NCBI GenBank assembly: GCA_944343275.1
Contig: CALVMH010000005.1
Location: forward strand, 29,589-93,588
Source of the DNA: an uncultured Clostridia bacterium
Lineage (GTDB): Bacteria; Bacillota; Clostridia; Christensenellales; Borkfalkiaceae
Length of the DNA: 64,000 bases
Direction of reading: 5' to 3'
Within the stretch, counting starts at the first letter, position 1. Each line of letters starts with the position of its first letter. The translations under genes and the position numbers were made by a program. The notes beneath the pieces are model-generated. The model searched no databases, was not told where the DNA came from, and saw only the letters and a program-made list of their open reading frames with translations. Below, in pieces: positions 44,184 through 52,804 of this stretch.

Positions 44184-46064
44184 TTACCTCTTTTTCTTAA
44201 CACGCCTTTGAATTAGATAAACACAGAAGTTAAGCAATGCCGTTATAATCAGCAAAATAACAGCCGTTGCATATGCTTGGTCATAGCCAAGGCCACTAGA
44301 CGGTTCTGCCCAACACATATACAGGAACACCGTAAGCGTACTTGCCATGTTGCCCGGATTAGCCGCAGCCCCTATCGTAGTAATCAACATGCCTGATGTG
44401 TAGATGAGTGCCGCCGACTCGCCGACGATGCGCCCGATGGCAAGGATCGCCGCCGTGGCAATGCCAGGAAACGCCGAGGGGAGCACAATCTTGAAGATTG
44501 TGCGAACCTTGCTGGCTCCCAAGCCGTAACTTGCCTCGCGCAATGATACAGGCACAGCAATTAATGCTTCTTCTGTCGATCGAATGATGGTCGGAAGAAC
44601 AACCAGAACCATCGTAAACGAACCGGCCCAAACGGAATAACCGAAAAGCTCTACAAAAAGTAAGTTGCCAAAAAGACCAAATACAATAGACGGAACACCG
44701 GAGAGCGTATCAACAAACGTGCGGATAACCTTGACAAGCTTGCTGCCAGGTTTTGCATATTCCACCATAAAAATTGCTGCACCAATGCCGAGCGGAAGCG
44801 AAATGGCAAGCGTAATGAGAATGGTATATGCTGTGGAAATAAAAGCAGGAACCAGCGACGGGTGCTGATAGGTTGATTCTCCGAATAGGAAATCCCACTT
44901 CAGATTGGGAATGCCGTTAATCAATATAAACAGAATCAACGCTGCTAGAACCACTACAACAACGAATGCCAGCACAATTGCAACGTATTTAAGAATTTCA
45001 GGAATGAGTCCCTTTTTCTTGTATACAACGGCAGTTTTTTCGCCATTGAGCACCTTGTTCCCACGTTTGCCCTTGAATTCTTTTGGAACAAGATTAATCG
45101 AAAAATTAATGATCAGCACAAGTACGAGCAAAACAAAGCCCGTAGCAAACAGCGCGCTGAACAATGTATTCCCCTGCGAGGCATCTGCAAATTCCATAGC
45201 GATATTGGTTGTCAGTGTACGGATGGGCTGAAACAATGAGGTTGGGAAGCTGACACTGCCACCCGAAACCATTGCAACAGCCATCGTCTCGCCCACGGCT
45301 CTGCCGATGCCCAGGATGAGCGCCGAAATAATACCCGAGCGTGCCGCGGGGAATACCACACGGAACACCGCCTGCGCCTTGGTGTTGCCCATGGCGAGAG
45401 CGCCCTCAAAGTAGTGCTCGGGAACAGCTTCCAGGGCGTTCTTTGCAAGCGAGGTTACTGTCGGAATGATCATGATGGCAAGCACCAAAGAACTTGCCAG
45501 AGCACCTTTCCCAATATAATACACATCCCCGCCACGAATCAGATTGAGAATAACAGCTACACCGAAGTAACCGAATACAACAGACGGAATTCCCGCAAGT
45601 AATTTGATAACCTGATCGAAGAAGGTGCGCAGATTGATCTTATTGAAACCATTCACAACCTTTTGCAAAAACTTGTTCTGACCATTGTAGCGCAGATGAA
45701 ATTTATCCGGACACCAGAACACGAGGAAAATCGCCGTAAAGATGCCAATGGTTCCGCCAATGAGAATAGCTCCCAATGTAACAACGATAGAACTAACAAG
45801 CATTGGCAGAATGCCATATTCATCGGAATTATGATTCCAGCGTGTTCCGAACAGAAACTGAAAAACACCCACCTCACGGAATGCCGGGATCGAGGCATAT
45901 AAAATGTAACCGATGATCCCGAAGACGGCAAGGATAGAAAGGGATGCGCAGACAAAAAACAGATATTTTGCCATGCCGTCTTTAAAACGCGTCACATTGA
46001 TATCCCCTCTCTTTCCGTGAGCGGGAGCCGGATTTTCTGGACTGTTTGCAGCAGTTTGTACCAT
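44184..46064 (-). CDS. Fused phosphate ABC permease PstC-PstA
   Basis: This 626-aa protein contains both permease subunits of the Pst transporter in one chain. The PstC half (about 1-320) has [35 protein letters not shown] and [21 protein letters not shown] basic linker ([16 protein letters not shown]) leads to the PstA half (about 345-626), which has [60 protein letters not shown] and AALIYTSG. Normally these are two genes of about 300 codons each. About twelve membrane helices are expected. The DNA is notably lower in GC than the flanking genes, with high-GC patches. Confidence 0.93.
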   Translation of the reverse strand: MVQTAANSPENPAPAHGKRGDINVTRFKDGMAKYLFFVCASLSILAVFGIIGYILYASIPAFREVGVFQFLFGTRWNHNSDEYGILPMLVSSIVVTLGAILIGGTIGIFTAIFLVFWCPDKFHLRYNGQNKFLQKVVNGFNKINLRTFFDQVIKLLAGIPSVVFGYFGVAVILNLIRGGDVYYIGKGALASSLVLAIMIIPTVTSLAKNALEAVPEHYFEGALAMGNTKAQAVFRVVFPAARSGIISALILGIGRAVGETMAVAMVSGGSVSFPTSLFQPIRTLTTNIAMEFADASQGNTLFSALFATGFVLLVLVLIINFSINLVPKEFKGKRGNKVLNGEKTAVVYKKKGLIPEILKYVAIVLAFVVVVVLAALILFILINGIPNLKWDFLFGESTYQHPSLVPAFISTAYTILITLAISLPLGIGAAIFMVEYAKPGSKLVKVIRTFVDTLSGVPSIVFGLFGNLLFVELFGYSVWAGSFTMVLVVLPTIIRSTEEALIAVPVSLREASYGLGASKVRTIFKIVLPSAFPGIATAAILAIGRIVGESAALIYTSGMLITTIGAAANPGNMASTLTVFLYMCWAEPSSGLGYDQAYATAVILLIITALLNFCVYLIQRRVKKKR

Positions 46065-46146
46065 TGTTTTTCTCCGTGCAAATTCCGCCGAGGAATATTG
46101 ATCCCCGACGGAACTGTATCATAATTTTTGTATAAAAACGTTTGCG

Positions 46147-47052
46147 TCAGGCAATCTGGATAGGCGTACCATTCATGTACAAGTTATAGAGCTGATCGAA
46201 TGTAACATTCGTCAAACGCACGTCCTTCTGCACAATAACCGCAATTCCATCGAGTGCGATCGTGTGCGCCTCAAGCTGACTGGTGTAAGACTCGCCAAGT
46301 TCTCTGGAAATCATACCCATATCATTATTTCCAGCAACCGCATCCGTCTCACCTTGACCAGAACCCGAGCCAGACAGATTTATCGTAAAGTTTTTGCCGG
46401 GATTGGCTTCTTGGAATGCAGGAATAATAAAGTCACGCATCAAAGGCTGCACAGAGGTCGAACCGGTAAGCGTGAGCGTCGTTTCATCTCCCTCATAAGG
46501 TACATAAGCCACGGGATTTTCCGCCTGCCCGATATAGTCTTCATTGACAAGCGCCTGTCCCTCAGTACTCTCAATAAAAGAAATGAAGTTCTTTGCAAGG
46601 TCGCTCAGATCGTCGTAACTTTTATAAACAAGGTTAAAAGGACGGGAAAGTTTATAATCGCCAGATTCGATGTTGGCAACTGTCGCATCGACGCCATTGA
46701 CCTGTACTGCCTTAATCTTATCTGTGTTCGCCGCAACTGCTCCCAAAGAAATATAGCCAAGCGATTGAGGATTGGCAGCAACATCCGCAATAACCGTTCC
46801 CGTTTCGTTGGAATACTGCACATTTTCAGCAAAATCAAGACCGTCATCATTACGCGCCTCGTCAATAGACTTACCATCGCTATTAACGACTAACTCATTG
46901 AACGCTCCATACGTGCCTGAGCTGGCCGGACGCGAAAACGCAACTGTGATTTGCGTGATGCTCGCACCATCCGTTCCGCACCCTGCCATCAAGCCCACTG
47001 CCGTGACGGACATTGCAGCCGCCAAACCAATCGCAAGAATCTTCTTCTTCAT
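46147..47052 (-). CDS. pstS: Phosphate-binding lipoprotein PstS, circularly permuted
   Basis: This 301-aa lipoprotein (lipobox LMAGC, C25) captures phosphate for the Pst transporter. The domain order is unusual. The region that is normally C-terminal comes first: SRPASSGTYGAF (40-51), ANPQSLGYISLGAV, YKLSRPFNLVYKS and FISFIESTEGQALVNEDYIG. The normally N-terminal part follows: LTGSTSVQPLMRDFIIPAF (195-213), SGSGSGQGETDAV, DMGMISREL and HTIALDGIAVIVQKD. All phosphate-contact motifs are present, so it should function. It is first in the pst unit, with Pho-box-like repeats upstream. Confidence 0.92.
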   Translation of the reverse strand: MKKKILAIGLAAAMSVTAVGLMAGCGTDGASITQITVAFSRPASSGTYGAFNELVVNSDGKSIDEARNDDGLDFAENVQYSNETGTVIADVAANPQSLGYISLGAVAANTDKIKAVQVNGVDATVANIESGDYKLSRPFNLVYKSYDDLSDLAKNFISFIESTEGQALVNEDYIGQAENPVAYVPYEGDETTLTLTGSTSVQPLMRDFIIPAFQEANPGKNFTINLSGSGSGQGETDAVAGNNDMGMISRELGESYTSQLEAHTIALDGIAVIVQKDVRLTNVTFDQLYNLYMNGTPIQIA

Positions 47053-47100
47053 TGTCTTGTTACTCCTTTTCTTCTTTCCTTTTTTTTGTTTTGTGCCTAT

Positions 47101-47174
47101 ATCATATCACGCAGTTGTAAATATCCCCGCACAAATTTGTCACGAAGTTGTAAATTCTTTTGCCGATTTGTAAA
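47101..47174 (-). promoter_or_regulatory. Candidate Pho-box promoter of pstS
   Basis: On the minus strand TTTACA occurs at 47154-47149, a GTGACA at 47143-47138 (11 bp away) and TTTACA again at 47121-47116 (22 bp further); another lies at 47174-47169. A -10 TATGAT follows at 47106-47101. Direct TT(A/T)ACA-like repeats in 11-bp phase ahead of a -10 are how Bacillus PhoP boxes look. Confidence 0.55.
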
Positions 47175-47187
47175 AAATTTTTTACAA
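47168..47187. repeat. 20-bp AT palindrome upstream of the Pho box
   Basis: A perfect palindrome with half site TTGTAAAAAA, sharing the TGTAAA core with the Pho-box-like repeats. It may be an additional regulator site or part of the same array. Confidence 0.45.
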
Positions 47188-47268
47188 CTTGTCCGCCTTT
47201 TATTCCTTATATTTATTATGCGCACAAAACAAACCGAAATACCCGCCAATCGAAACTGCAACCTCTTG

Positions 47269-47420
47269 CCCCCCTTAACACTTGTTTTAAGGGGGGATGT
47301 CCGCAGGACAGGGGAGATTGTGCTCTCCACATTCTGCGAGGGGATTCTTCGCTGCGGGCTACGCCCTCCGCTCTGAATGACGTGGTACCTTCACGTAGCC
47401 TTCCCCCTCGGGGGAAGGCT
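47269..47420. repeat. Intergenic hairpin array, possible repeat-element remnant
   Basis: No gene is present. Three hairpins occur in 150 nt: 10-bp arms at 47269-47278/47287-47296, a small one at 47298-47310, and 10-bp arms at 47398-47407/47410-47419. Between them lies CTTCGCTGCGGGCTACGCCC and GCTCTGAATGACG, which resembles dispersed extragenic repeats of Clostridia. Confidence 0.4.
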
Positions 47421-47467
47421 AACATACGCATTCGCCCCCAAGGGGAAGCCTTTCCAAATGCTGACAG

Positions 47468-47505
47468 GGAACGCCGCCCGACACATTTGCGTCGGGCGGC
47501 GTTCC
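47468..47505 (-). terminator. Hairpin after the nucleoside hydrolase gene
   Basis: Perfect 15-bp GC-rich stem with an 8-nt loop 14 nt beyond the stop codon. No T run follows on the minus strand. Confidence 0.65.
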
Positions 47506-47518
47506 AAATATAATCGAT

Positions 47519-48322
47519 TTACAATTCCATGATCTCGCCGTAGGGCTTGTTCAGAATATAGCGCGCGACGGTGAGCAGATTGCCGTCGCGGTCGGTTTTC
47601 TCCTCTAGCGCAAACCAATCGGGATGGCGCAGCGCCTTGACTGCGATGTCGTCCCAAAGGTAGCACCCCTTTTCGCCCGAGACGAAGGTCATCTCCCGCG
47701 CCCGCCGCGCGATCGCGGCAAGCAGTCCGCCGCCCGCGGGCGGAGCATTCTGAATGTTCAAAAGAGGGTGGCGGCAGGTATCCATCGTCACGGCGGTGTG
47801 CGCGCACATGCGCACGGCGGCGGTAAACGCCTCCTTATTCAGCGCATGGTTGAATTCGTAGCCGTGGAAATTGGGTTGTTCGGCAATGTTCCCGCCCATA
47901 AACACGAACCTGCGCGGCGTTTTGCGCTGCAGCATGCGCGGAACGAGCGTCATGGGGCCGAGGCTCAAAAGGTCGTACTCCCCCTCAAAGTCTGCCAGCC
48001 ACGCGGCAAACGGGGCAACGGGCGACCGAAAACCGTCCGCATCCGCGAACAGGTCCCCCATTCCGTCGCCGCCGTGAATGGTCTTGAGAAATTCGCAGGG
48101 CTGCGCCTCCTGCGTCGTGTCCACGACGGTGAGCGGCACCGTTCCGAACGGAAGGTGCGCCGCAAGTTTTTTGGCGTTTTCCAGCGACACTTCGGGCGGC
48201 ACGTTCCCCCCGACGGCAACGAGCACCGCCTCCGAATAGCCGTCCTGCGCGGCGTGCGCAAGCGCGTCCACCGTCGCCGCGGCGTCGTCCAGACCGTAAT
48301 CACAAAAAAGAACGAGTTTCAT
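47519..48322 (-). CDS. Nucleoside hydrolase (inosine-uridine preferring family)
   Basis: The 267-aa protein resembles the IUNH family that cleaves the N-glycosidic bond of ribonucleosides using a Ca ion held by Asp residues. Motifs: N-terminal FCDYGLDDAAA (family DxDxGxDDA, with the first Asp position altered), TIHGGDGMGD, LSLGPMTLVPRML, FVFMGGNIAEQPN, GYEFNHALNKEA and the late LWDDIAV. The first Asp of the usual DTDxGxDD reads C-D, so metal binding may differ. The ATG follows a TATAAT by 6 nt with only a too-close GGGA, so a leaderless message is predicted. Confidence 0.8.
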   Translation of the reverse strand: MKLVLFCDYGLDDAAATVDALAHAAQDGYSEAVLVAVGGNVPPEVSLENAKKLAAHLPFGTVPLTVVDTTQEAQPCEFLKTIHGGDGMGDLFADADGFRSPVAPFAAWLADFEGEYDLLSLGPMTLVPRMLQRKTPRRFVFMGGNIAEQPNFHGYEFNHALNKEAFTAAVRMCAHTAVTMDTCRHPLLNIQNAPPAGGGLLAAIARRAREMTFVSGEKGCYLWDDIAVKALRHPDWFALEEKTDRDGNLLTVARYILNKPYGEIMEL

Positions 48323-48328
48323 ATTCCC

Positions 48329-48357
48329 ATTATAGCACGATGCGCCCCTTTTTACAA
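48329..48357 (-). promoter_or_regulatory. Promoter of the leaderless nucleoside hydrolase gene
   Basis: Minus-strand TTGTAA (48357-48352), a 17-nt spacer and TATAAT (48334-48329), with ATG 48322 six nt later. The -35 lies in the loop of a 9-bp hairpin (48338-48346 with 48360-48368) that follows asnS. Confidence 0.72.
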
Positions 48358-48368
48358 GAGGCGCATCG
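48338..48368 (-). terminator. Hairpin after asnS overlapping the next promoter
   Basis: 9-bp stem CGATGCGCC / GGCGCATCG with a 13-nt loop that contains the downstream -35. There is no T run, so termination may be weak. Confidence 0.5.
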
Positions 48369-48382
48369 AAAAATGTATGACG

Positions 48383-49756
48383 TTACATGATATTTTTGAC
48401 CGTGCGCGGGAAGAGCACGACGTCGCGGATGTTCTCCATGCCCGTCACATACATGACGAAACGATCGAACCCCAGCCCGAACCCGCCGTGCGGCGCGGTG
48501 CCGAACTTTCTCAAATCGAGGTACTGTTCATAGGCGGCAAGGTCCATGTTCCGTGCCTGCATGGCGGCAAGCAGTTTGTCGGGGTCCGCCTCGCGCTCGC
48601 TCCCCCCGATGATCTCGCCGATGCCGGGCACGAGCAGGTCGGTCGCCGCCACCGTCTTTCCGTCGGGATTTTGTTTCATGTAGAAGGACTTGATCTCCTT
48701 GGGGTAGTTGACGACGAACACGGGCTTTTTGTACACCTGCTCGGTAATGTATTTTTCGTGCTCCGTCTGCAGATCGCACCCCCACTCGACGGGGAACTGG
48801 AATTTGACGTCCGCCTTTTTCAGAAGTTCGATGGCGTGAGTATATTCGAGCACGGCAAACTTGTTTTCCACGATGTTGGCAAGTTTTGCTTTCAGCCCCT
48901 GTTCCATGAACCGGTCGAAGAAGTCCATTTCGGCGGGACATTCCGCAAGAACGGCGCGGACGACAGATTTTATCATGTCCTCCGCGACCTCCATCACCTC
49001 CGGAAGCTCGGCGAACGCGATCTCCGGCTCCACATGCCAGAACTCGGCAAGGTGGCGCGTCGTGTTGGAATTCTCGGCGCGGAAGGAGGGTCCGAAGGTA
49101 TAGATCCTGCCCAGCGCCATGGCGGCGACTTCCCCTTCGAGCTGCCCGGAAACGGAAAGCCCTGCCTTGACGCCGAAGAAATCGTCCTTATAATATGCCG
49201 TCTCGCTCTCGTACTTTGCGTCCCACGGCTGCGTTGTGACGCGGAACATCTCCCCCGCGCCCTCGCAGTCGCTCGCCGTGATGAGCGGCGTATGCATGTA
49301 ATAGAACCTGTGCTCGTGAAAATAGCGGTGGATCGCCTGCGCCGCCACGCTCCTGACGCGGAACACGGCGGAGAAGGTGTTTGTGCGCAGCCGCAGATGG
49401 GGAATGGTGCGCAAAAAGTCGAGCGTGGTGCGCTTTTTCTGGATGGGAAAATCACCGGGGCACTTTCCGAGAAGCGTCACTTCCGCCGCGTTGAGCTCCG
49501 CGCCCTCCCCCTTGAACGCCTTGACGACGGTGCCCTTCACCGCAACGGACGCACCGCACTTGGTGCATTCGGGGTCAAGGGAGAGCTTCGCCTTGTCCAC
49601 AACGGCTTGCAGGCGCAAAAAGCTCGTTCCGTCCGTCAGTTCGAGGAAGGCGACGGCGGCGGAATCGCGCGCGGTGCGCACCCAGCCGCAGACGGTGACT
49701 TCACTCCCAAGGAGCGTCTTGTCCTGCAAAACGCTCGCAATATCGATATGCTTCAT
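48383..49756 (-). CDS. asnS: Asparagine--tRNA ligase
   Basis: Class II synthetase of 457 aa. The N-terminal OB fold reads VTVCGWVRTARDSAAVAFLE, motif 2 SFRAENSNTTRHLAEFWHVE and motif 3 HGGFGLGFDRFVMYVTG. A GAGGAA at the end of the glucosidase gene is its ribosome-binding site; the stop and start are 1 nt apart, so it is read from the same message as the GH13 gene, an odd pairing. Confidence 0.95.
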   Translation of the reverse strand: MKHIDIASVLQDKTLLGSEVTVCGWVRTARDSAAVAFLELTDGTSFLRLQAVVDKAKLSLDPECTKCGASVAVKGTVVKAFKGEGAELNAAEVTLLGKCPGDFPIQKKRTTLDFLRTIPHLRLRTNTFSAVFRVRSVAAQAIHRYFHEHRFYYMHTPLITASDCEGAGEMFRVTTQPWDAKYESETAYYKDDFFGVKAGLSVSGQLEGEVAAMALGRIYTFGPSFRAENSNTTRHLAEFWHVEPEIAFAELPEVMEVAEDMIKSVVRAVLAECPAEMDFFDRFMEQGLKAKLANIVENKFAVLEYTHAIELLKKADVKFQFPVEWGCDLQTEHEKYITEQVYKKPVFVVNYPKEIKSFYMKQNPDGKTVAATDLLVPGIGEIIGGSEREADPDKLLAAMQARNMDLAAYEQYLDLRKFGTAPHGGFGLGFDRFVMYVTGMENIRDVVLFPRTVKNIM

Positions 49757-49757
49757 G

Positions 49758-51290
49758 TTATTCCTCTGTCAGAATGACGGCGGCGCTGCATGCTGCCATC
49801 TTACCGTCCTTGGGCGCCTCGCCGACGCCGAACAGCAATTGCCCTTTGAGCGAAACGGGAACGCGCACTTCCCTGTCCGCGGGGTTGAGCGCGACGACGA
49901 TGCGCTCGCTCTTTGCCTTGCGTTCGTAGACGAAGGGATATTTTCCCTTTTCGGCATACAGCGGCGCGAACTCGCCGAACGATTGCAGCGCCTTATGCGC
50001 CTTTCTCAGCGCAAGCAGTTCCTTCACCGCGGAAAGCAGGGAGTTCTTGTCCTTTGCCTGTTCTTCGACCGTGGGCGCATCCGCCGAGGGGTCGAAGGGA
50101 AGGTAGGACGTCGCCGACGAGGTGAACCCGAAGCCCGTCCTCTTTTCCCACTGCATGGGCGTGCGCGACCCCGTGCGGAAGTAGCCGCCCTCCTTGGAGG
50201 TGATGTCGGGAAGGTAGCGCATGCCGATCTCGTCGCCGTAGTAGATGAAGGGCGCGCCCGGCATGGTCAGGAGGAAGGCAAAGCAGATCTTCAGATCGCG
50301 CACATCCTTCCCGAATGCGAGGCGGCGCATATCGTGGTTGCCCGACGGGATGCAGATGAGCCCCTTGCCCTCGGTGGAGGCAAGGTCCGCGGAATAGGTG
50401 TCGAGGAAGGCGGTGATGTCCCCCGTTCCCTCCTTTGTGAAGAAGGGCTGATCGCGGAAGAGCGCCATGTAGGCGGGAGGTCCGAAGTGCAGCATGAAAT
50501 CCATATGGAAGCCGCCCGCGATGGACTCCTTCGGCACGCCCCATTCGGAGACCATGGCGCAGTGGGGATATTCCTTGTCGAGGAAGGCACGGAAATCCTG
50601 CCACAGGCGGATGTTCGCGGGGTGACCGATGTCGTCCTCTTTTATGAGGCTCGCCGCCATGTCGACGCGGAAGCCGTCCGCCCCCAGATCGAGCCAGAAG
50701 CGCATGATGTCCTTGATCGCCTCACGCGTGGCGAGCGCGCCTTCGGAGTCGGGCGCAAGCTGCCACGGGCGGTTTTGATGCGCATAGCCGTAGTTGAGCG
50801 CGGGCTGGTGCGAGAAGAAGTTGACGACGGCGGCGCCGTTGCGGTCGGAGATGCCGCGCAGGGTCGCATATTCCCCCGCGCCCTCCCATGCGTCGCCCGT
50901 CCAGACGTAGCGGTCGGTGTATTCGTTTTTCTCCGCCTTCATGGACTCCTTGAACCACGCATGGTCGAAGGAAGTATGCCCCGGCACGAGGTCAATGAGA
51001 ACGTGCATGCCGCGCTTGTGCGCCTCTTCAAAGAAGCGCTTTGCATCCTCGTTCGTGCCGTAGCGGGGCGCGATCTTTTTGAAGTCGCGCACGTCGTAGC
51101 CCGCATCGCCGAAGGGAGAATCGTACCACGGATTCACCCAGATGGCGTTGCAGCCGAGGTCCTTGATGTAATCCAGGCGGGAGATCATGCCGGGAATGTC
51201 GCCGATGCCGTCGCCGTTCGAGTCCTGAAAGGACTGCGGATAAATTTCGTAAAAGACGGCATCCGAAAGCCATGCAGGAAGTTTGTTCAT
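49758..51290 (-). CDS. GH13 alpha-glucosidase (oligo-1,6-glucosidase/maltase-like)
   Basis: This 510-aa intracellular alpha-amylase-family enzyme begins AVFYEIYPQSFQDSNGDGIG with the calcium-type DxNxDGxGD of oligo-1,6-glucosidases. Nucleophile Asp in GADGFRVDMAASL, acid/base Glu in AMVSEWGV, and the third acid in IPSGNHDMRR. It hydrolyses alpha-1,4 or 1,6 linked gluco-oligosaccharides. The start at 51290 (MNKLPAWLSD) has AAGGTG at the right distance; an ATG five codons upstream (51305) overlaps that signal. Confidence 0.9.
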   Translation of the reverse strand: MNKLPAWLSDAVFYEIYPQSFQDSNGDGIGDIPGMISRLDYIKDLGCNAIWVNPWYDSPFGDAGYDVRDFKKIAPRYGTNEDAKRFFEEAHKRGMHVLIDLVPGHTSFDHAWFKESMKAEKNEYTDRYVWTGDAWEGAGEYATLRGISDRNGAAVVNFFSHQPALNYGYAHQNRPWQLAPDSEGALATREAIKDIMRFWLDLGADGFRVDMAASLIKEDDIGHPANIRLWQDFRAFLDKEYPHCAMVSEWGVPKESIAGGFHMDFMLHFGPPAYMALFRDQPFFTKEGTGDITAFLDTYSADLASTEGKGLICIPSGNHDMRRLAFGKDVRDLKICFAFLLTMPGAPFIYYGDEIGMRYLPDITSKEGGYFRTGSRTPMQWEKRTGFGFTSSATSYLPFDPSADAPTVEEQAKDKNSLLSAVKELLALRKAHKALQSFGEFAPLYAEKGKYPFVYERKAKSERIVVALNPADREVRVPVSLKGQLLFGVGEAPKDGKMAACSAAVILTEE

Positions 51291-51341
51291 TGTGTTCACC
51301 TTCATTTTGAATTTTTTTATATCCGTTCCCCGAAACAGTTC

Positions 51342-52769
51342 TCAATATGCGCGGGCAAAGATGACGGTGCTTTCCGCCTTTTTGCCGCAGACGACGCACG
51401 TCTCGGAGGTGTTCTCACCGTCCAGCACGCGCGCGGTCGCCTGCGCAAATTCTTTGACCTTGTCCTCACAGGCGCGGCAGCCGCACCAACCCGCACGGAC
51501 GAAGTTGCCGCCTTCCACCCCCGCGAGCAGCTCTTCGAGGGACGCGGCGCGCACGATGCGCTTTTCCATGCGCGCCTTGGCGGAAGCGTACATGTTTTCG
51601 GAAATTTCTTTGAGCAGCGCCTGCACGCTCTGAACGGCGGCATCCAGCGCGTACTCCCCTTTTTCGAGCGTATCGCGCCGCGCCATCATGCACTTGCCCG
51701 CCTCCAGATCGCGCGGGCCGAGCTCGATGCGCACGGGCACGCCCTTCATCTCCCACTCGTTGAACTTCCAGCCGGGTGAATTTTCGCTCTCGTCCAACAC
51801 AACGCGCACGCCCGCGGCGGCAAGTTTTTGTTTGAGATCGCGGCACGCCTCCAAAACGCCCGCCTTTTGGGATGCGATGGGCACGATGACGGCTTGCACG
51901 GGCGCGACGACGGGGGGCATCACAAGCCCGCGCTTATCGCCGTGCGTCATGATGAGCGCGCCGATGAGGCGGGTGGAGACGCCGAACGACGTCGTATATC
52001 CGTATTTCAAAGCGCCGTCCTTATCGAGGAACTGAATGCCGAACGCCTTGGCGAAGTTCTGCCCCAGATAATGGGTGGTGCCCGCTTGAAGGCTCTTGCC
52101 GTCGTGCATCATCGCCTCCATGCCGAAGGTGGCGACGGCGCCCGCGAACTTCTCCTTCTCCGTCTTGCGCCCCGTCAGAACGGGCATCGCAAGGCAGGTC
52201 CTTGCAAACTCTTCATAGACGGCGAGCATTTTCAGCGTCTCCTCCATCGCCTCCTCTTCGGACGCGTGGACGGTGTGCCCTTCCTGCCACAAAAATTCGC
52301 TCGTGCGGAGGAAGGGACGGGTGGTCTTTTCCCAGCGCATGACGTTCGCCCACTGGTTCATGAGCACGGGCAGATCGCGGTAAGATTGGATCCACTTGCC
52401 GTACATGCTGCCGATAATGGTCTCGGACGTGGGACGGATGACGAGGGGCTCGGCGAGCTTTTCCCCGCCCGCGTGCGTCACGACGGCGACTTCGGGCGCG
52501 AACCCTTCGACGTGCTCCGCCTCCTTCGTCATGAAGCTCATGGGAATGAGCAGCGGGAAATAGGCATTTTCAATGCCGGCCGCCTTGAAGCGCCCGTCCA
52601 GCTCGCGCCGGATATTTTCCCAGATCGCATATCCGTAGGGGCGGATGACCATCGTCCCCTTGACGGGTCCGTAGTCAACGAGCTTGGTTTTGACGACGAC
52701 GTCCGTGTACCACTGCGGAAAATCGGTATCGATATCCGCGATCTGTTCCACAAAAGTATCCTTTGCCAT
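51342..52769 (-). CDS. proS: Proline--tRNA ligase (archaeal/eukaryal type)
   Basis: This 475-aa class II synthetase begins DFPQWYTDVVVKTKLVDYGP, the signature of archaeal/eukaryal-type ProRS, with PYGYAIWENIRRELD, VIRPTSETIIGSMYGKWI, motif 2 FLRTSEFLWQEGHTVH and motif 3 region GVSTRLIGALIMTHGD. It lacks the bacterial editing insertion and ends with the zinc-binding-like C-terminal domain (CGCRACEDKVKEFA, CVVCGKKAESTVIFARAY). The start at 52769 has CGGAGC upstream; seven upstream codons were trimmed. Confidence 0.95.
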   Translation of the reverse strand: MAKDTFVEQIADIDTDFPQWYTDVVVKTKLVDYGPVKGTMVIRPYGYAIWENIRRELDGRFKAAGIENAYFPLLIPMSFMTKEAEHVEGFAPEVAVVTHAGGEKLAEPLVIRPTSETIIGSMYGKWIQSYRDLPVLMNQWANVMRWEKTTRPFLRTSEFLWQEGHTVHASEEEAMEETLKMLAVYEEFARTCLAMPVLTGRKTEKEKFAGAVATFGMEAMMHDGKSLQAGTTHYLGQNFAKAFGIQFLDKDGALKYGYTTSFGVSTRLIGALIMTHGDKRGLVMPPVVAPVQAVIVPIASQKAGVLEACRDLKQKLAAAGVRVVLDESENSPGWKFNEWEMKGVPVRIELGPRDLEAGKCMMARRDTLEKGEYALDAAVQSVQALLKEISENMYASAKARMEKRIVRAASLEELLAGVEGGNFVRAGWCGCRACEDKVKEFAQATARVLDGENTSETCVVCGKKAESTVIFARAY

Positions 52770-52804
52770 GGTTGTGCTCCGTCCGCGCACGCGCGGTACA
52801 AATT

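Noticed and set aside
46147-47052. A truncated or decayed pstS.
   Set aside because: All PstS motifs are present in swapped order with a good signal peptide, which fits circular permutation rather than decay.
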